64,000 nucleotides of DNA from the NCBI GenBank assembly GCA_023393115.1, contig JAEWMS010000066.1:56428-120427 (forward strand), given 5' to 3'. Shown in pieces: positions 41,770-51,343 of this stretch. Position numbers and translations under genes: made by a program. The DNA is from Bacillota bacterium. Lineage in GTDB: Bacteria; Bacillota; Clostridia; Acetivibrionales; DSM-1351. The notes under the pieces are model-generated. The model did no database searches, was not told where the DNA came from, and saw nothing but the letters and a program-made list of their open reading frames with translations. How positions within the stretch are numbered: position 1 is the stretch's first letter; each line of letters opens with the position of its first letter.

Positions 41770-43077
41770 ATGTTAAATACATCATACAAGAAAATAATGA
41801 GCTTTTACAGTAATTTATCAAAAACTGAACTTCTTAACGAGATCGAAAAACTTGAAAAAAGATATAATGCATTTAAAGACCAGAAATTAAAGCTTGATAT
41901 GACAAGAGGTAAGCCTTGTTCCGAGCAGCTTGATATGAGCATGGAAATACTTGATATTCCTTCAAAGGAGCTTCGCAAAGCTGCTGACGGGACAGATACC
42001 TTCAATTATGGTATTCTTGATGGTCTCCCTGAAGCAAAGGCTCTTTTTGCAGAAATGCTGGGAGTTGATAAAAGCGAACTAATTATCGGGGGAAATTCCA
42101 GCCTTAACCTGATGTATGATTCCATAGGCAGAGCTATGTCACTTGGTATTCTTGGAAGCACACCCTGGTCGAAGCTGGACAAGGTAAAGTTCTTGTGTCC
42201 AAGCCCTGGATATGACCGACATTTTGCTATATGTGAGCTGTTTGGTATAGAGATGATAATAGTTGACATGAAACAGGACGGACCTGATATGGACGTTGTT
42301 GAAAGACTAGTGGCTGAGGATGAAAGTATAAAAGGTATGTGGTGTGTGCCTAAGTACAGCAACCCTGACGGAATAACCTATTCAGATGAAGTTGTTGACA
42401 GAATAGCTGCACTAAAACCAAAAGCAGCAGATTTCAGAATCTTCTGGGATAACGCTTATTGTGTACATCATCTGTCAGACAAGCCTGATGAATTAAAAAA
42501 CATACTGACAGCCTGTAAGGCAACCGGAAATGACAATATGGTTTATATTTTCAGCTCCACCTCTAAAATCAGCTTTCCTGGTGCAGGTATAGCCATGATG
42601 GCAGCCAGCGTTGAAAACCTTAATGGTATCAGGAAGAGCCTGACAATACAGACTATTGGACATGATAAGATAAATCAGCTGAGACATGTTAAGTACTTCA
42701 AGAATCTGGACGGTATCAATTCACATATGAAGAAGCATGCCAACATTTTGAAGCCGAAGTTCGATATGGTTCTTCAGATTCTTGAAAAGGAACTGGGCGG
42801 AAAGGAAATCGCTTCCTGGAATAAACCAAACGGCGGATATTTTGTAAGCTTGAACACTCTTGACAATTGCGCCAAAGAAGTTGAAAAATTATCACTGGAA
42901 GCAGGTGTGGTATTAACAAAAGCTGGAGCTACCTATCCTTACGGAAAGGATCCCAGAGACAGAAACATAAGAATAGCTCCGACTCTGCCGCCTGTTGAGG
43001 AACTTAATAAGGCTATAGAAATATTATCTATAAGTGTACAGCTTGTTTCGGCCAGAAAAGCACTTAGTAATCTGTAA
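41770..43077 (+). CDS. Aminotransferase class I, group Ic aspartate aminotransferase-like
   Basis: A 435-residue PLP enzyme. LDMTRGKPCSEQLDMS near the start and FNYGILDGLPEAKALFAEML mark the Ic (MocR-like aminotransferase) group. The PLP lysine is in FSSTSKISFPGAG, the Asp in FWDNAYCVHHL, and the C-terminal Arg in NIRIAPTLPPVEEL. Aspartate or a similar amino donor is likely. The ATG at 41770 follows AAAGAAAGG. The IS element sits directly upstream and may have separated it from its original promoter. Confidence 0.9.
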   Translation: MLNTSYKKIMSFYSNLSKTELLNEIEKLEKRYNAFKDQKLKLDMTRGKPCSEQLDMSMEILDIPSKELRKAADGTDTFNYGILDGLPEAKALFAEMLGVDKSELIIGGNSSLNLMYDSIGRAMSLGILGSTPWSKLDKVKFLCPSPGYDRHFAICELFGIEMIIVDMKQDGPDMDVVERLVAEDESIKGMWCVPKYSNPDGITYSDEVVDRIAALKPKAADFRIFWDNAYCVHHLSDKPDELKNILTACKATGNDNMVYIFSSTSKISFPGAGIAMMAASVENLNGIRKSLTIQTIGHDKINQLRHVKYFKNLDGINSHMKKHANILKPKFDMVLQILEKELGGKEIASWNKPNGGYFVSLNTLDNCAKEVEKLSLEAGVVLTKAGATYPYGKDPRDRNIRIAPTLPPVEELNKAIEILSISVQLVSARKALSNL

Positions 43078-43167
43078 CATTTATATCTAATAAAACAAGG
43101 CCAAACCTGAAATATCGATAATTTTATTAAAATCAAATAAAATATATATAAATTTTTTATAAATACC

Positions 43168-43302
43168 TTGAAGGAATAATGGAATAAGAATATAATTTTA
43201 CATGAGTTTAGAAGGTAAGGTTATTCGCTTGGTAATTAAGCAACTTATACGTTCTAATATTCATAAATGTCTAAAGCGGGATTTTAATCCCGCACTTTTT
43301 TT
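43168..43302 (+). ncRNA. Candidate small RNA: promoter, about 100 bases, terminator
   Basis: TTGAAG (43168-43173), 17 bases, TATAAT (43191-43196). A GC-rich hairpin GCGGGAT/ATCCCGC with TTTTTTT ends at 43302. The roughly 100 bases between hold no convincing gene. The 43078-43442 gap also holds a TATAAT at 43361 that may serve purB, with no good -35. Confidence 0.45.
43276..43302 (+). terminator. Intrinsic terminator
   Basis: GCGGGAT (43276-43282) pairs with ATCCCGC (43287-43293), followed by a T-run to 43302. Confidence 0.85.
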
Positions 43303-43442
43303 ATTTAAATAAAAACCGAACATTATCAAAATATTTGATGCAAATATTCGGATTTTATTGTATAATATTTACGAGTTTGGTTAATTGGCTTGCCTGACGC
43401 ATTATTGGCAGGTAGAAAAAATAATGAATGAGGTAACAAGAT

Positions 43443-44870
43443 ATGAAAAACGTATATGAAAGTCCATTTAATGCAAGATACGCCAGTAGTGAAATGCAGC
43501 AGTTATTTTCACCGGATATGAAATTTAAAACCTGGAGAAGACTATGGATTGCCCTTGCTGAGGCTGAAAAAGAGCTTGGTCTTAATATTTCTCAAGCGCA
43601 GATTGAACAGCTGAAAAGCATGAAGGACAATGTCAATTACGAAGCAGCAGAACAGTATGAAAAACAGTTCAGACATGATGTTATGTCCCATGTTCATGCT
43701 TATGGTGAGCAATGTCCTGATGCCAAGGCAATTATTCACCTTGGAGCTACCTCCTGCTATGTTGGAGACAATACTGATGTTATAGTTATGACAGAAGCAC
43801 TGAAGCTTATTAAAAGCAAAATGCTTATTCTTATAAAAAAACTTTCTGACTTTGCACTTGAGTACAAGGATATGCCAACACTGGGCTTTACCCACTATCA
43901 GCCTGCACAGCTTGTAACTGTTGGCAAGAGAGCGACACTCTGGATACAGGAACTACTTATGGATTTGGAAGACCTTGACCATACAATTGAAAATATGAAG
44001 CTTTTAGGTTCAAAAGGAACAACCGGTACTCAGGCAAGCTTTTTAAGCCTGTTTGACGGTGATCATGAAAAAGTTAAAAAGCTTGAGCAGCTTATTGCTG
44101 AAAAAGTTGGCTTTAAGAAGGTTTTCGCAGTATCAGGACAAACTTATTCGAGAAAGCTGGACAGCAGAGTGTTAAGTGTACTCAGCGGCATTGCACAGAG
44201 CGCATACAAATTCAGTAATGATATGAGACTTCTCCAGAGCATGAAGGAGCTGGAAGAGCCTTTCGAAGAGAAGCAGATCGGTTCTTCTGCTATGGCTTAC
44301 AAGAGAAATCCAATGAGATGTGAGAGAATTTCTTCACTGGCGCGCTATGTGATTGTAGATGCGTTAAATCCGGCAATTACTGCTTCAACACAGTGGTTTG
44401 AAAGAACTCTGGATGACTCTGCCAACAAAAGAATTGCAGTTCCGGAAGCTTTCCTGGCAGTTGATGCAATACTCAATATCTATATAAATGTTGCCAGCGG
44501 GTTGGTAGTTTACCCAAAGGTTATTCTCAAACATGTTATGGACGAGCTGCCCTTTATGGCTACCGAGAACATCATGATGGAGGCTGTAAAAAATGGTGGC
44601 GACAGACAGGAGCTCCACGAACAGATCAGAAAGCACTCAATGGATGCGGGTAAACGTGTAAAGGTGGATGGCGAGTCCAACGACCTGATTGAAAGGATTG
44701 CTGCTGATTCATTGTTTGGTATGTCTCTGGAAGCAATAAAGTCTGTACTTGAGCCAAAGAACTATATTGGTAGAAGTCCCGAACAGGTAGTTGAATTCAT
44801 TGAAAATGAAGTTAAGCCTGTTCTTGAAGGTGCAGAGATCTCTGATGTACAGGTTGAACTAAAAGTATAA
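43443..44870 (+). CDS. purB: Adenylosuccinate lyase
   Basis: A 475-residue fumarase-fold lyase acting twice in purine synthesis, on SAICAR and on adenylosuccinate. It shows HDVMSHVHAYG, the LGATSCYVGDNTD active-site segment, TLGFTHYQPAQ, and the signature loop GSSAMAYKRNPMRCERI with the catalytic serine. A 360-base gap separates it from the previous gene, and a terminator follows it. It is not clustered with other purine genes in this window. Confidence 0.96.
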   Translation: MKNVYESPFNARYASSEMQQLFSPDMKFKTWRRLWIALAEAEKELGLNISQAQIEQLKSMKDNVNYEAAEQYEKQFRHDVMSHVHAYGEQCPDAKAIIHLGATSCYVGDNTDVIVMTEALKLIKSKMLILIKKLSDFALEYKDMPTLGFTHYQPAQLVTVGKRATLWIQELLMDLEDLDHTIENMKLLGSKGTTGTQASFLSLFDGDHEKVKKLEQLIAEKVGFKKVFAVSGQTYSRKLDSRVLSVLSGIAQSAYKFSNDMRLLQSMKELEEPFEEKQIGSSAMAYKRNPMRCERISSLARYVIVDALNPAITASTQWFERTLDDSANKRIAVPEAFLAVDAILNIYINVASGLVVYPKVILKHVMDELPFMATENIMMEAVKNGGDRQELHEQIRKHSMDAGKRVKVDGESNDLIERIAADSLFGMSLEAIKSVLEPKNYIGRSPEQVVEFIENEVKPVLEGAEISDVQVELKV

Positions 44871-44913
44871 ACTATTAGACCTATTGATGTTTAAAATATA
44901 TATTTGATATAAT

Positions 44914-44952
44914 AAAAGATAGGATGTCAATACATCATCCTATCTTTTATTA
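44914..44952 (+). terminator. Intrinsic terminator after purB
   Basis: AAAAGATAGGA pairs with TCCTATCTTTT, then TATTATT. Confidence 0.75.
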
Positions 44953-45014
44953 TTACTTACAGAAGAGAAAATTTAGTTGGTTTAACTTTGATTAAACCGG
45001 AATGGAGAGTACAT

Positions 45015-45758
45015 ATGATAAACAAGTTTAGCAGTATACCCTTATACCTACAGCTTAAAGACTTGATAATTAGCAAAATTGATAGTAATGAATATCCTCC
45101 CAACACACAGATACCCTCCGAGCAGGATCTCTGTCAAATATATGATATTAGCAGACCCACAGTAAGGCAGGCTATTACTGAGCTTACAAACAGCGGCTAT
45201 CTCTACAAGGAAAAGGGAAAGGGCACTTTTGTATACGGGAAGAAAAATGTCATAGACATTAAAAACTACTCAGGATTTACCGATTCAATACTTGACTGTC
45301 AGGCTCCGGCTGAGAAAAACATAATTGACATTTCAATAATAGAAAGTACTTCCTTCGAAATTCTTAACAGTACCTTTAATTATAACAGCAGTATGCCTGT
45401 AGCCGTGATAACATATCTATCCTACATAAATAATCAAGCAGGTGAAGTTTACTCACTAAATAAATCCTATATTCCTATAAATCTGTTTCCTGATATTGTA
45501 GCTCAGCTGAAAAGCGGTAAATCCTCCATTGATATCTTAAGAGGTAAGTATCCACTTATACCCGATAAAAGTAAGAGTGTTCTGGAAATTGTTTTTGCCG
45601 ACAATAATGATTCACCGCTGTTGAGGGTTCAACCGGGACAGCCTCTGATCAAGCTTCAGAATACTTTGTATTCAAAAAGCGGACAGGCTGTGGAGTATGT
45701 TTGTTCCAAGTACAGGGCCGATAATTGCAGACTTATGTTTGAAAACAGTAAACAGTAA
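45015..45758 (+). CDS. GntR-family regulator (HutC/UTRA subfamily)
   Basis: A 247-residue repressor-type protein. The N-terminal winged helix reads IPLYLQLKDLIISKI, QIPSEQDLCQIYDISRPTVRQAITELTNSGYLYKEKGKGTFV. From about residue 90 a UTRA ligand domain follows, ending VEYVCSKYRADNCRLMF. The ATG at 45015 after GGAGAG is chosen over an upstream TTG. The target is unclear: the next gene is a beta-lactamase-like protein with its own 170-base upstream gap. Confidence 0.9.
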   Translation: MINKFSSIPLYLQLKDLIISKIDSNEYPPNTQIPSEQDLCQIYDISRPTVRQAITELTNSGYLYKEKGKGTFVYGKKNVIDIKNYSGFTDSILDCQAPAEKNIIDISIIESTSFEILNSTFNYNSSMPVAVITYLSYINNQAGEVYSLNKSYIPINLFPDIVAQLKSGKSSIDILRGKYPLIPDKSKSVLEIVFADNNDSPLLRVQPGQPLIKLQNTLYSKSGQAVEYVCSKYRADNCRLMFENSKQ

Positions 45759-45932
45759 GAATTGATAGATATAATTAGGAAATGACAATAATAACATTAA
45801 TTTAAGAAAATTTTAACTAAAATGTATTTGATTCTTAAATAATAATAAGTTAAAATATAGTTCGTTCGTATCTGTAGCTCATAGAAGTTTGCAGCTTAAG
45901 TATAACAGCGGTTGATGCAACCTGGAGGCAAA

Positions 45933-47069
45933 ATGACTAAGTATCACTTTAAAAATGAAAAGAAGTACAAACAAAGAAGAGCGCTTGTTGTTACTACAAC
46001 GATTTTATCAATAATTGCAATTATTATGGCGGCATATCTGCTACTAAACAGTGATGTTCTAGCAGGTACATCCAAAACGACAGAGGCTAACACTACCGAA
46101 ACGAAATCCGGTCAGTCCAAAACCTCTTCTACTGAAGTAAATGGTGCTGATTCCACTTCAGTACCGGCTAATTCAACTGTTAAAACAGCAAACTCTACAG
46201 GTTCTTCAGCTGAGAGCAATCAATCAGGTTCAAACACTGACAGTAAGGGTGTAACAACCAAGGAACATGGTTATCTGCCTAAAATGGGATCAGTAGAAAA
46301 AAGCGGAAAAACGAATGAGCTTAAAAAGCTTATTACAGATTATACCTCAAAATTACCTGGGAGATACGGAGTAACATATATTGATCTTGCTACCGGAGAA
46401 ATAGTCAATGTGAATGATCAGGTGGAATATATTGCTGCAAGTACCTCAAAGTTACCGATAAATATGGTATTGTTTAAGGATATTGAAGCAGGGAAAGTAA
46501 AGCTAGATGACAAACTGGTGTATAAACAGGAAGATCTTGAGTATGGTACAGGTATTATACAAAAATCACCTTACGGTACCGAATACACTGTTCGTGAAAC
46601 ATCAAAACTCTCTATACGGAAAAGCGATAATTGCGGAGTAAATATGATAATCCGTCAGGTTGGTATTGAAAATGTTCGCCAGTATATAGTTGGACTTGGG
46701 GGAAAAGTATACTATGGAAAGCGTCATCGTTCCTGCCCCTATGATATGGCTCTTGTTGCTCAGGATTTATATAAACATTACCTTGACAATGAAGAAGTTT
46801 ACGGTGAATTGATTAATAATCTGGAAAATACTGATTGGAGCGACAGAATCGATGCAAAACTTCCTAAGGAAATAAAGGTTGCACACAAAATAGGAAATCA
46901 GACAAAAACAGCAAATGATGTTGGAATTGTATTTGGAAAGCATCCATATGTTCTTTCGATCATGACTGAAGAGGTCGATTTTGGTACAGCTTGTAATAAT
47001 ATTGCAAGCTTGTCAAAGAAAATATTTGACTTTGAGGAAGCCTATGCCTCAAATACATCGGTGAAGTAA
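45933..47069 (+). CDS. Membrane-anchored serine beta-lactamase-like protein
   Basis: A 378-residue protein. One N-terminal membrane helix (about residues 24-45) is followed by a Ser/Thr/Asn-rich linker to residue 115 and a class A-like domain. That domain has the SxxK motif in AASTSKLPINM, SDN in KSDNCGVNM and a KTG-equivalent KIG in VAHKIGNQT. The Glu of the class A omega loop is not obvious, so activity on antibiotics is uncertain and a cell-wall role is possible. The start follows CCTGGAGG. Confidence 0.85.
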   Translation: MTKYHFKNEKKYKQRRALVVTTTILSIIAIIMAAYLLLNSDVLAGTSKTTEANTTETKSGQSKTSSTEVNGADSTSVPANSTVKTANSTGSSAESNQSGSNTDSKGVTTKEHGYLPKMGSVEKSGKTNELKKLITDYTSKLPGRYGVTYIDLATGEIVNVNDQVEYIAASTSKLPINMVLFKDIEAGKVKLDDKLVYKQEDLEYGTGIIQKSPYGTEYTVRETSKLSIRKSDNCGVNMIIRQVGIENVRQYIVGLGGKVYYGKRHRSCPYDMALVAQDLYKHYLDNEEVYGELINNLENTDWSDRIDAKLPKEIKVAHKIGNQTKTANDVGIVFGKHPYVLSIMTEEVDFGTACNNIASLSKKIFDFEEAYASNTSVK

Positions 47070-47139
47070 ATAGCTTACATCACAACCCTTTAATTAGTTT
47101 TAATCTATAAAATTTACAGTCAGCCTTTAAAGCAATTTG

Positions 47140-47178
47140 CAGCTTATTTATACAGTGTTATATAAATAAGCTGTTTAT
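47140..47178 (+). terminator. AT-rich terminator-like hairpin
   Basis: CAGCTTATTTATA (47140-47152) pairs with TATAAATAAGCTG (47161-47173), followed by TTTAT. Confidence 0.6.
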
Positions 47179-47248
47179 ATGTTCAGACAAATTGTAAAAA
47201 AAAGTTGTATAATGAATTATCATAAAATAAAAGGAAGTTGGTTTCTTA

Positions 47249-47881
47249 ATGGAGGATTTGATACTCAATTCTATACACAGCATTACTAATGGAAATCCTA
47301 TTATTACATACATTTTTTTCTTCTTTACAGGAGTGCTCCAGTTAATTTTTCCTCCTTTCCCGTCCGATGTAATAATTATTTTCGAAGGATACCTTACTAC
47401 TATAGGTTCTTATTTTCATTTCTTCCCGGTGCTGGTTGTTTCATTTTTGGGCAGTCTTGTAGGATCCATATTGGTATACTGGTTCGGATATAAAAAGGGT
47501 GACGAGGTTCTCAGATACAAACTGGTGTTGAAATATATTGATGAGAAACATATAAAGAGGTCAGAAAAGGTTTTTCATAAGTACGGTAAGTACGGACTGA
47601 TTATTAGTAAGTTCATTCCGGGAACAAGTTCAATAATGGTTCTGTTTTCAGGGGTATTCAAGGTTAAAAAAAGAGTATATTTTACTTATATAGTTTTTTC
47701 TATCATTTTACAGCAGATAATTTACCTTATGATTGGACGGGTAATCGGACACAATATAGAATATGTCAAAAACTTTCTTTCGATTTTCAATTTAGCAGCA
47801 GTAGCAATTCTAGCAGTCCTATGTATAATTGGCTTTATTATATATAAAATCAAAAAGAACAAGAAAAAGCAGTCTGACTAA
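47249..47881 (+). CDS. DedA-family membrane protein
   Basis: A 210-residue polytopic protein with about five hydrophobic segments. It shows the FPPFPSDVIIIFEGYL re-entrant region, GSLVGSILVYWFGYKKGDEVL and KFIPGTSSIMVLFSGVFKV, all typical of DedA/SNARE-associated proteins, some of which are lipid flippases. The last four bases overlap the end of the convergent repressor gene. Confidence 0.92.
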   Translation: MEDLILNSIHSITNGNPIITYIFFFFTGVLQLIFPPFPSDVIIIFEGYLTTIGSYFHFFPVLVVSFLGSLVGSILVYWFGYKKGDEVLRYKLVLKYIDEKHIKRSEKVFHKYGKYGLIISKFIPGTSSIMVLFSGVFKVKKRVYFTYIVFSIILQQIIYLMIGRVIGHNIEYVKNFLSIFNLAAVAILAVLCIIGFIIYKIKKNKKKQSD

Positions 47882-48243
47882 AGGGCTTTAACATAGTCTT
47901 TTATTTTTTCAAAGCTCTCTTCGCTGATAACATGCTCAATACGGCATGCATCTTCTGACGCAGTATCATATGAGACCCCCAGAGCTTTTACTAGGTATGT
48001 TGTTATAAGCTCGTGTCTTTCATAAACCTCATTAGCTTTGATCATACCCTTATCGGTTAATTGTATCTGACCGTCTGCTCCCATAATAATGTAATCTGAT
48101 TTTTTGAGAATACTCATGGCACGGCTGATACTTGCTTTTGAATAGCCCAGTTCTCGAGCTATATCAATTGAACGGACACTTCCGTTTTTTTTCTTTAGCA
48201 ATAATATTGTTTCTAAATAATCTTCACCCGAAGCATGAATCAT
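47878..48243 (-). CDS. Short DtxR/MntR-family metal-dependent repressor
   Basis: A 121-residue protein with the winged helix (ARELGYSKASISRAMSILKKSDYI) and a dimer/metal domain but no SH3-like C-terminus. Ligand residues are Asp8, Glu11, His77, Cys100, Glu103 and His104. The CRIEH motif has the Cys found in iron-sensing DtxR, where MntR has Glu, which favours iron. It diverges from the feoA-feoA-feoB operon, and palindromes fill the shared promoter region, so it probably represses iron uptake when iron is plentiful. Confidence 0.88.
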   Translation of the reverse strand: MIHASGEDYLETILLLKKKNGSVRSIDIARELGYSKASISRAMSILKKSDYIIMGADGQIQLTDKGMIKANEVYERHELITTYLVKALGVSYDTASEDACRIEHVISEESFEKIKDYVKAL

Positions 48244-48341
48244 AAGGCTGACTCCTCATTGTAATTATCGTTCAGTTAATTATAGTATATACCATTAAAT
48301 TTTTCAACAACAAGGATATCTTAACGAAATTGACATATATA

Positions 48342-48459
48342 TTGACAGGGGGAGTTAGCCATGGTAAACTATACCTAAGTTAGCCTTGGCTAACATGGAA
48401 ATTATACTAGTTAGATGATGCTAACTATTTTTTATAACATATAGTTAGCTTAAGCTAAC
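48342..48459 (+). promoter_or_regulatory. Four-site operator array at the feo promoter
   Basis: TTGACA (48342-48347) with TAAACT at 17 bases. The 16-base palindromes start at 48354 (GTTAGCCATGGTAAAC), 48379 (GTTAGCCTTGGCTAAC), 48410 (GTTAGATGATGCTAAC) and 48444 (GTTAGCTTAAGCTAAC). The first covers the promoter. Spacing is 25, 31 and 34 bases. They resemble half of a DtxR/IdeR box and are the likely binding sites of the divergent repressor. The rest of the 48244-48560 gap holds nothing else seen. Confidence 0.78.
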
Positions 48460-48560
48460 GTTTTCTAAATTATATGTACATATCATTTAATATGTCGGGC
48501 GTAAATTTTAAATAACAGTTATTGAGGTCACAGCTATTGAGATCACAGGGAGGAGATATT

Positions 48561-48770
48561 ATGCCGCTTACATTTGCTAGAACAGGGGAAGAAAACTTAA
48601 TAAAAAAGATTGTTGGCAAGGATGAAACAAAACGATTTCTCGAAAGCCTTGGCTTTATTGTTGGAGGAAGCGTAACAGTTATATCCGAATTAGGCGGAAA
48701 TATGATTCTAAGCGTTAAAAATTCAAGAGTAGCTCTTGACAAGACAATGGCAAGCAGGATTGTAATCTAG
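48561..48770 (+). CDS. feoA: FeoA-domain protein, first copy
   Basis: A 69-residue SH3-like protein from the ATG behind GGGAGGAG. It shows LTFARTGEENLIKKIVG, FLESLGFIVGGSVTVISELGGNMILSVKNSRVALD, the FeoA fold. It assists FeoB in ferrous iron uptake. An upstream in-frame ATG at 48522 lacks a ribosome site. A second FeoA gene follows after 14 bases. Confidence 0.92.
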   Translation: MPLTFARTGEENLIKKIVGKDETKRFLESLGFIVGGSVTVISELGGNMILSVKNSRVALDKTMASRIVI

Positions 48771-48784
48771 TAGGAGGAAACAAT

Positions 48785-49006
48785 ATGAAAACACTTAAAA
48801 CCACTAATACCGGGGAGAGCGTAACAGTTATCAAGCTCGAAGGTGAAGGTGCTACCAGAAGAAGAATTATGGACATGGGAATAACAAAGGGTTCTACGAT
48901 TGTTGTAAGAAAGGTTGCTCCTTTGGGAGATCCTATTGAAATTACAGTCAGAGGCTATGAATTGTCATTGAGAAAAGCCGACGCTGAAAAAATAATTGTC
49001 GAATAA
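48785..49006 (+). CDS. feoA: FeoA-domain protein, second copy
   Basis: A 73-residue FeoA protein with the more standard pattern GEGATRRRIMDMGITKGSTIVVRKVAPLGDPIEITVRGYELSLRKADAEKI. It differs clearly from the first copy, so the pair is an old duplication with probable division of labour. AGGAGG precedes it. A 107-base gap with another palindromic operator separates it from feoB. Confidence 0.95.
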   Translation: MKTLKTTNTGESVTVIKLEGEGATRRRIMDMGITKGSTIVVRKVAPLGDPIEITVRGYELSLRKADAEKIIVE

Positions 49007-49076
49007 TATATTATCAATTTACTGTATCAAATTTGATTAATTGATCAATATAATTAATCTTTATTTTTAGTCTATG

Positions 49077-49092
49077 GTTAGCATATGCTAAC
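49077..49092 (+). promoter_or_regulatory. Fifth palindromic operator, upstream of feoB
   Basis: GTTAGCATATGCTAAC is a perfect 16-base palindrome of the same family as the sites at 48354-48459. It lies 21 bases before the feoB ATG, so feoB may be regulated separately from the feoA pair. Confidence 0.72.
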
Positions 49093-49113
49093 ACGTTATG
49101 GAGGATGTAAACG

Positions 49114-51282
49114 ATGGCAATAAAAATAGCTCTCGCAGGAAATCCTAACTGCGGAAAAACAACTATGTTTAATGAATTAACCGGAAGTTCTCAATATGTT
49201 GGAAACTGGCCCGGTGTTACAGTTGAAAAAAAGGAGGGAAAGTTAAAGGGCCGTAAGGATGTAGTTATAATGGACCTTCCCGGTATTTATTCTTTATCTC
49301 CCTATACTCTTGAAGAGGTTATAACACGAAATTATCTTTTAGACGAAAAACCTGATGTGATTATTAATATTGTTGACGCATCTAATATTGAGAGAAATCT
49401 GTATTTGACTACCCAATTAGTAGAAATCGGAATTCCGACAATTGTTGCGTTGAATATGATGGACGTTGTGGAGAAAAACGGTGATAAAATCAATGCAGCT
49501 CAGCTTTCAAAGGAATTGGGCTGTACTGTAATTGAGACTTCAGCGGTGAAGGGCAAAGGCCTTAAGGAACTGATCTCTGAAGCTGTTCAGCTTGCCGGCA
49601 GCGGTAAAAAGACTCAGGCGCAGCATAAGTTTGATACTGAAGTTGAAACAGCTATTAATATGATTGCAGGTCTATTAGATGTTAGGGTGAAAGATAAGTC
49701 TGAAATAAAATGGTACTCTGTCAAGCTTTTTGAAAGAGATGAGAAAGTTCTTGAAAAGCTTGGGCTTGGAGCTGATATTTCATTGAAAATCAATAATATC
49801 ATCAAAGCATGCGAAGAACAGCTGGATGATGATTCTGAAAGTATTATTACCAATGAAAGGTACAATTACATCGGAAAGATCATTCATAAGTGCTACAAGA
49901 GAAGTAATAAAGGAATTACCTCTTCAGATAAAATAGATAGGATAGTCACAAATAGATGGCTTGCTTTGCCCATTTTCTTCTCCATATTATGGGTTATATA
50001 CTACATATCGATTACTTCAGTTGGAGATTTGACCATTGGTTGGGTTGAAAGCTTTTTCGGCTGGATTCAGGGTGGAGTTGAGACTGGTCTTACAAACCTC
50101 GGCGCCTCAGAATGGGCTCTGGATCTTATTGTGAACGGTATAGTCGGCAGTATATCGGCAATATTTATATATGTTCCGCAGTTGATGATTTTATTCCTTT
50201 TCATGTCTATGCTTGAAGATAGCGGTTACATGGCAAGAGTGGCCTTCATAATGGACAGAATATTCAGAAAGTTTGGGCTTTCAGGTAAATCATTTATTCC
50301 CATGCTTATCGGAACAGGTTGTTCAATACCTGGAATTATGGCCAGCAGAACAATTGAGAACGAAAAGGACAGAAAAATGACCATAATGTTAACACCGTTT
50401 ATTCCATGTGGAGCTAAGCTTCCGGTGTTTGCAATGTTTATCGCTATGATGTTTCCGAAAGAATCCTGGGTTGGTCCGTCCATTTACCTAATTTCAATTT
50501 GCATGGTAATCATATCGGGAATTATTTTAAAGAGAACCAGAAGATTTGCAGGTGATCCTGCGCCTTTTGTAATGGAGTTGCCTAATTACAAGCTGCCTAG
50601 GCTAAAGGGTGTAGTAATCCACATGTGGGAGAAAGCAAAATCCTTTGTTAAAAAGGCAGGTACCGTTATATTTGTAGCATGTACAGCATTGTGGATTATG
50701 CAGAATTTTAGTTTCGGCTTCGAATATGTTGGAGCTGACAGGATAGATGAAAGTATGCTGGCAACAATAGGTCACGCAATTCGCTGGGTATTTATACCTC
50801 TTGGCTTCGGTGACAGTTGGGCCCCAGTTGTAGCATCACTTACCGGGCTAGTTGCAAAAGAAGTGGTTGTAGCAACCTTTGCATCAGTAGGTTCTGTTAT
50901 TCCTATATCCTTCAGCCAGGTATCCGCCTTTGCATTTATGATGTTTACGTTATTTGCTGCACCATGCTTTGCTGCTATAGGCTCTATGAAGAAAGAATTC
51001 GGAAGCTGGAAATCAACTCTTTTTGCTGTATGCTATCAAACAGGGACAGCATATATAGTAGCTTTTTTGGCAAATACAATAGGAAACCTCATCTTCAAAG
51101 GAACTTCTGCAGTCGAGCCTAAAGTACTGGATATATCACTAATGGAAACATCTGCTGAAAATGCGGTTATTAACGGCGATATAGTATTGATTGTGTTTGG
51201 TGTAATAATTGTTTTGGCTCTTATAATCGGTATTGTAGGTAAGGTCAAAGGTACAAAAAAATACGCTGAGATATCACAATAA
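49114..51282 (+). CDS. feoB: Ferrous iron transporter FeoB
   Basis: A 722-residue membrane transporter with an N-terminal G-protein domain: G1 GNPNCGKTT, G2/G3 region VGNWPGVTVEKKEG and DLPGIYSLSPYTLEE, G4 NMMD. A helical insertion domain leads to two Gate regions, visible as GCSIPGIMASRTI and the SLTGLVAKEVVVATF repeat, spread over eight or more membrane helices. It imports Fe(II), as expected for an anaerobe. AT-rich intergenic DNA with an operator precedes it. Confidence 0.97.
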   Translation: MAIKIALAGNPNCGKTTMFNELTGSSQYVGNWPGVTVEKKEGKLKGRKDVVIMDLPGIYSLSPYTLEEVITRNYLLDEKPDVIINIVDASNIERNLYLTTQLVEIGIPTIVALNMMDVVEKNGDKINAAQLSKELGCTVIETSAVKGKGLKELISEAVQLAGSGKKTQAQHKFDTEVETAINMIAGLLDVRVKDKSEIKWYSVKLFERDEKVLEKLGLGADISLKINNIIKACEEQLDDDSESIITNERYNYIGKIIHKCYKRSNKGITSSDKIDRIVTNRWLALPIFFSILWVIYYISITSVGDLTIGWVESFFGWIQGGVETGLTNLGASEWALDLIVNGIVGSISAIFIYVPQLMILFLFMSMLEDSGYMARVAFIMDRIFRKFGLSGKSFIPMLIGTGCSIPGIMASRTIENEKDRKMTIMLTPFIPCGAKLPVFAMFIAMMFPKESWVGPSIYLISICMVIISGIILKRTRRFAGDPAPFVMELPNYKLPRLKGVVIHMWEKAKSFVKKAGTVIFVACTALWIMQNFSFGFEYVGADRIDESMLATIGHAIRWVFIPLGFGDSWAPVVASLTGLVAKEVVVATFASVGSVIPISFSQVSAFAFMMFTLFAAPCFAAIGSMKKEFGSWKSTLFAVCYQTGTAYIVAFLANTIGNLIFKGTSAVEPKVLDISLMETSAENAVINGDIVLIVFGVIIVLALIIGIVGKVKGTKKYAEISQ

Positions 51283-51343
51283 TAAGTACTGACAAGTTTT
51301 GATTTTACTATGTTGGAGTTGTGTTAAACAGATAGGAGGCACT

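Noticed and set aside
43202..43312. 36-codon frame between aminotransferase and purB
   Set aside because: It reads straight through a strong terminator and has no ribosome site.
43385..43425. Purine riboswitch before purB
   Set aside because: A small hairpin is present but the conserved purine aptamer junction sequences are not.
48354..48459. CRISPR-like array
   Set aside because: The repeated units are 16-base palindromes at uneven spacing in a promoter; they are operators, not repeat-spacer units.
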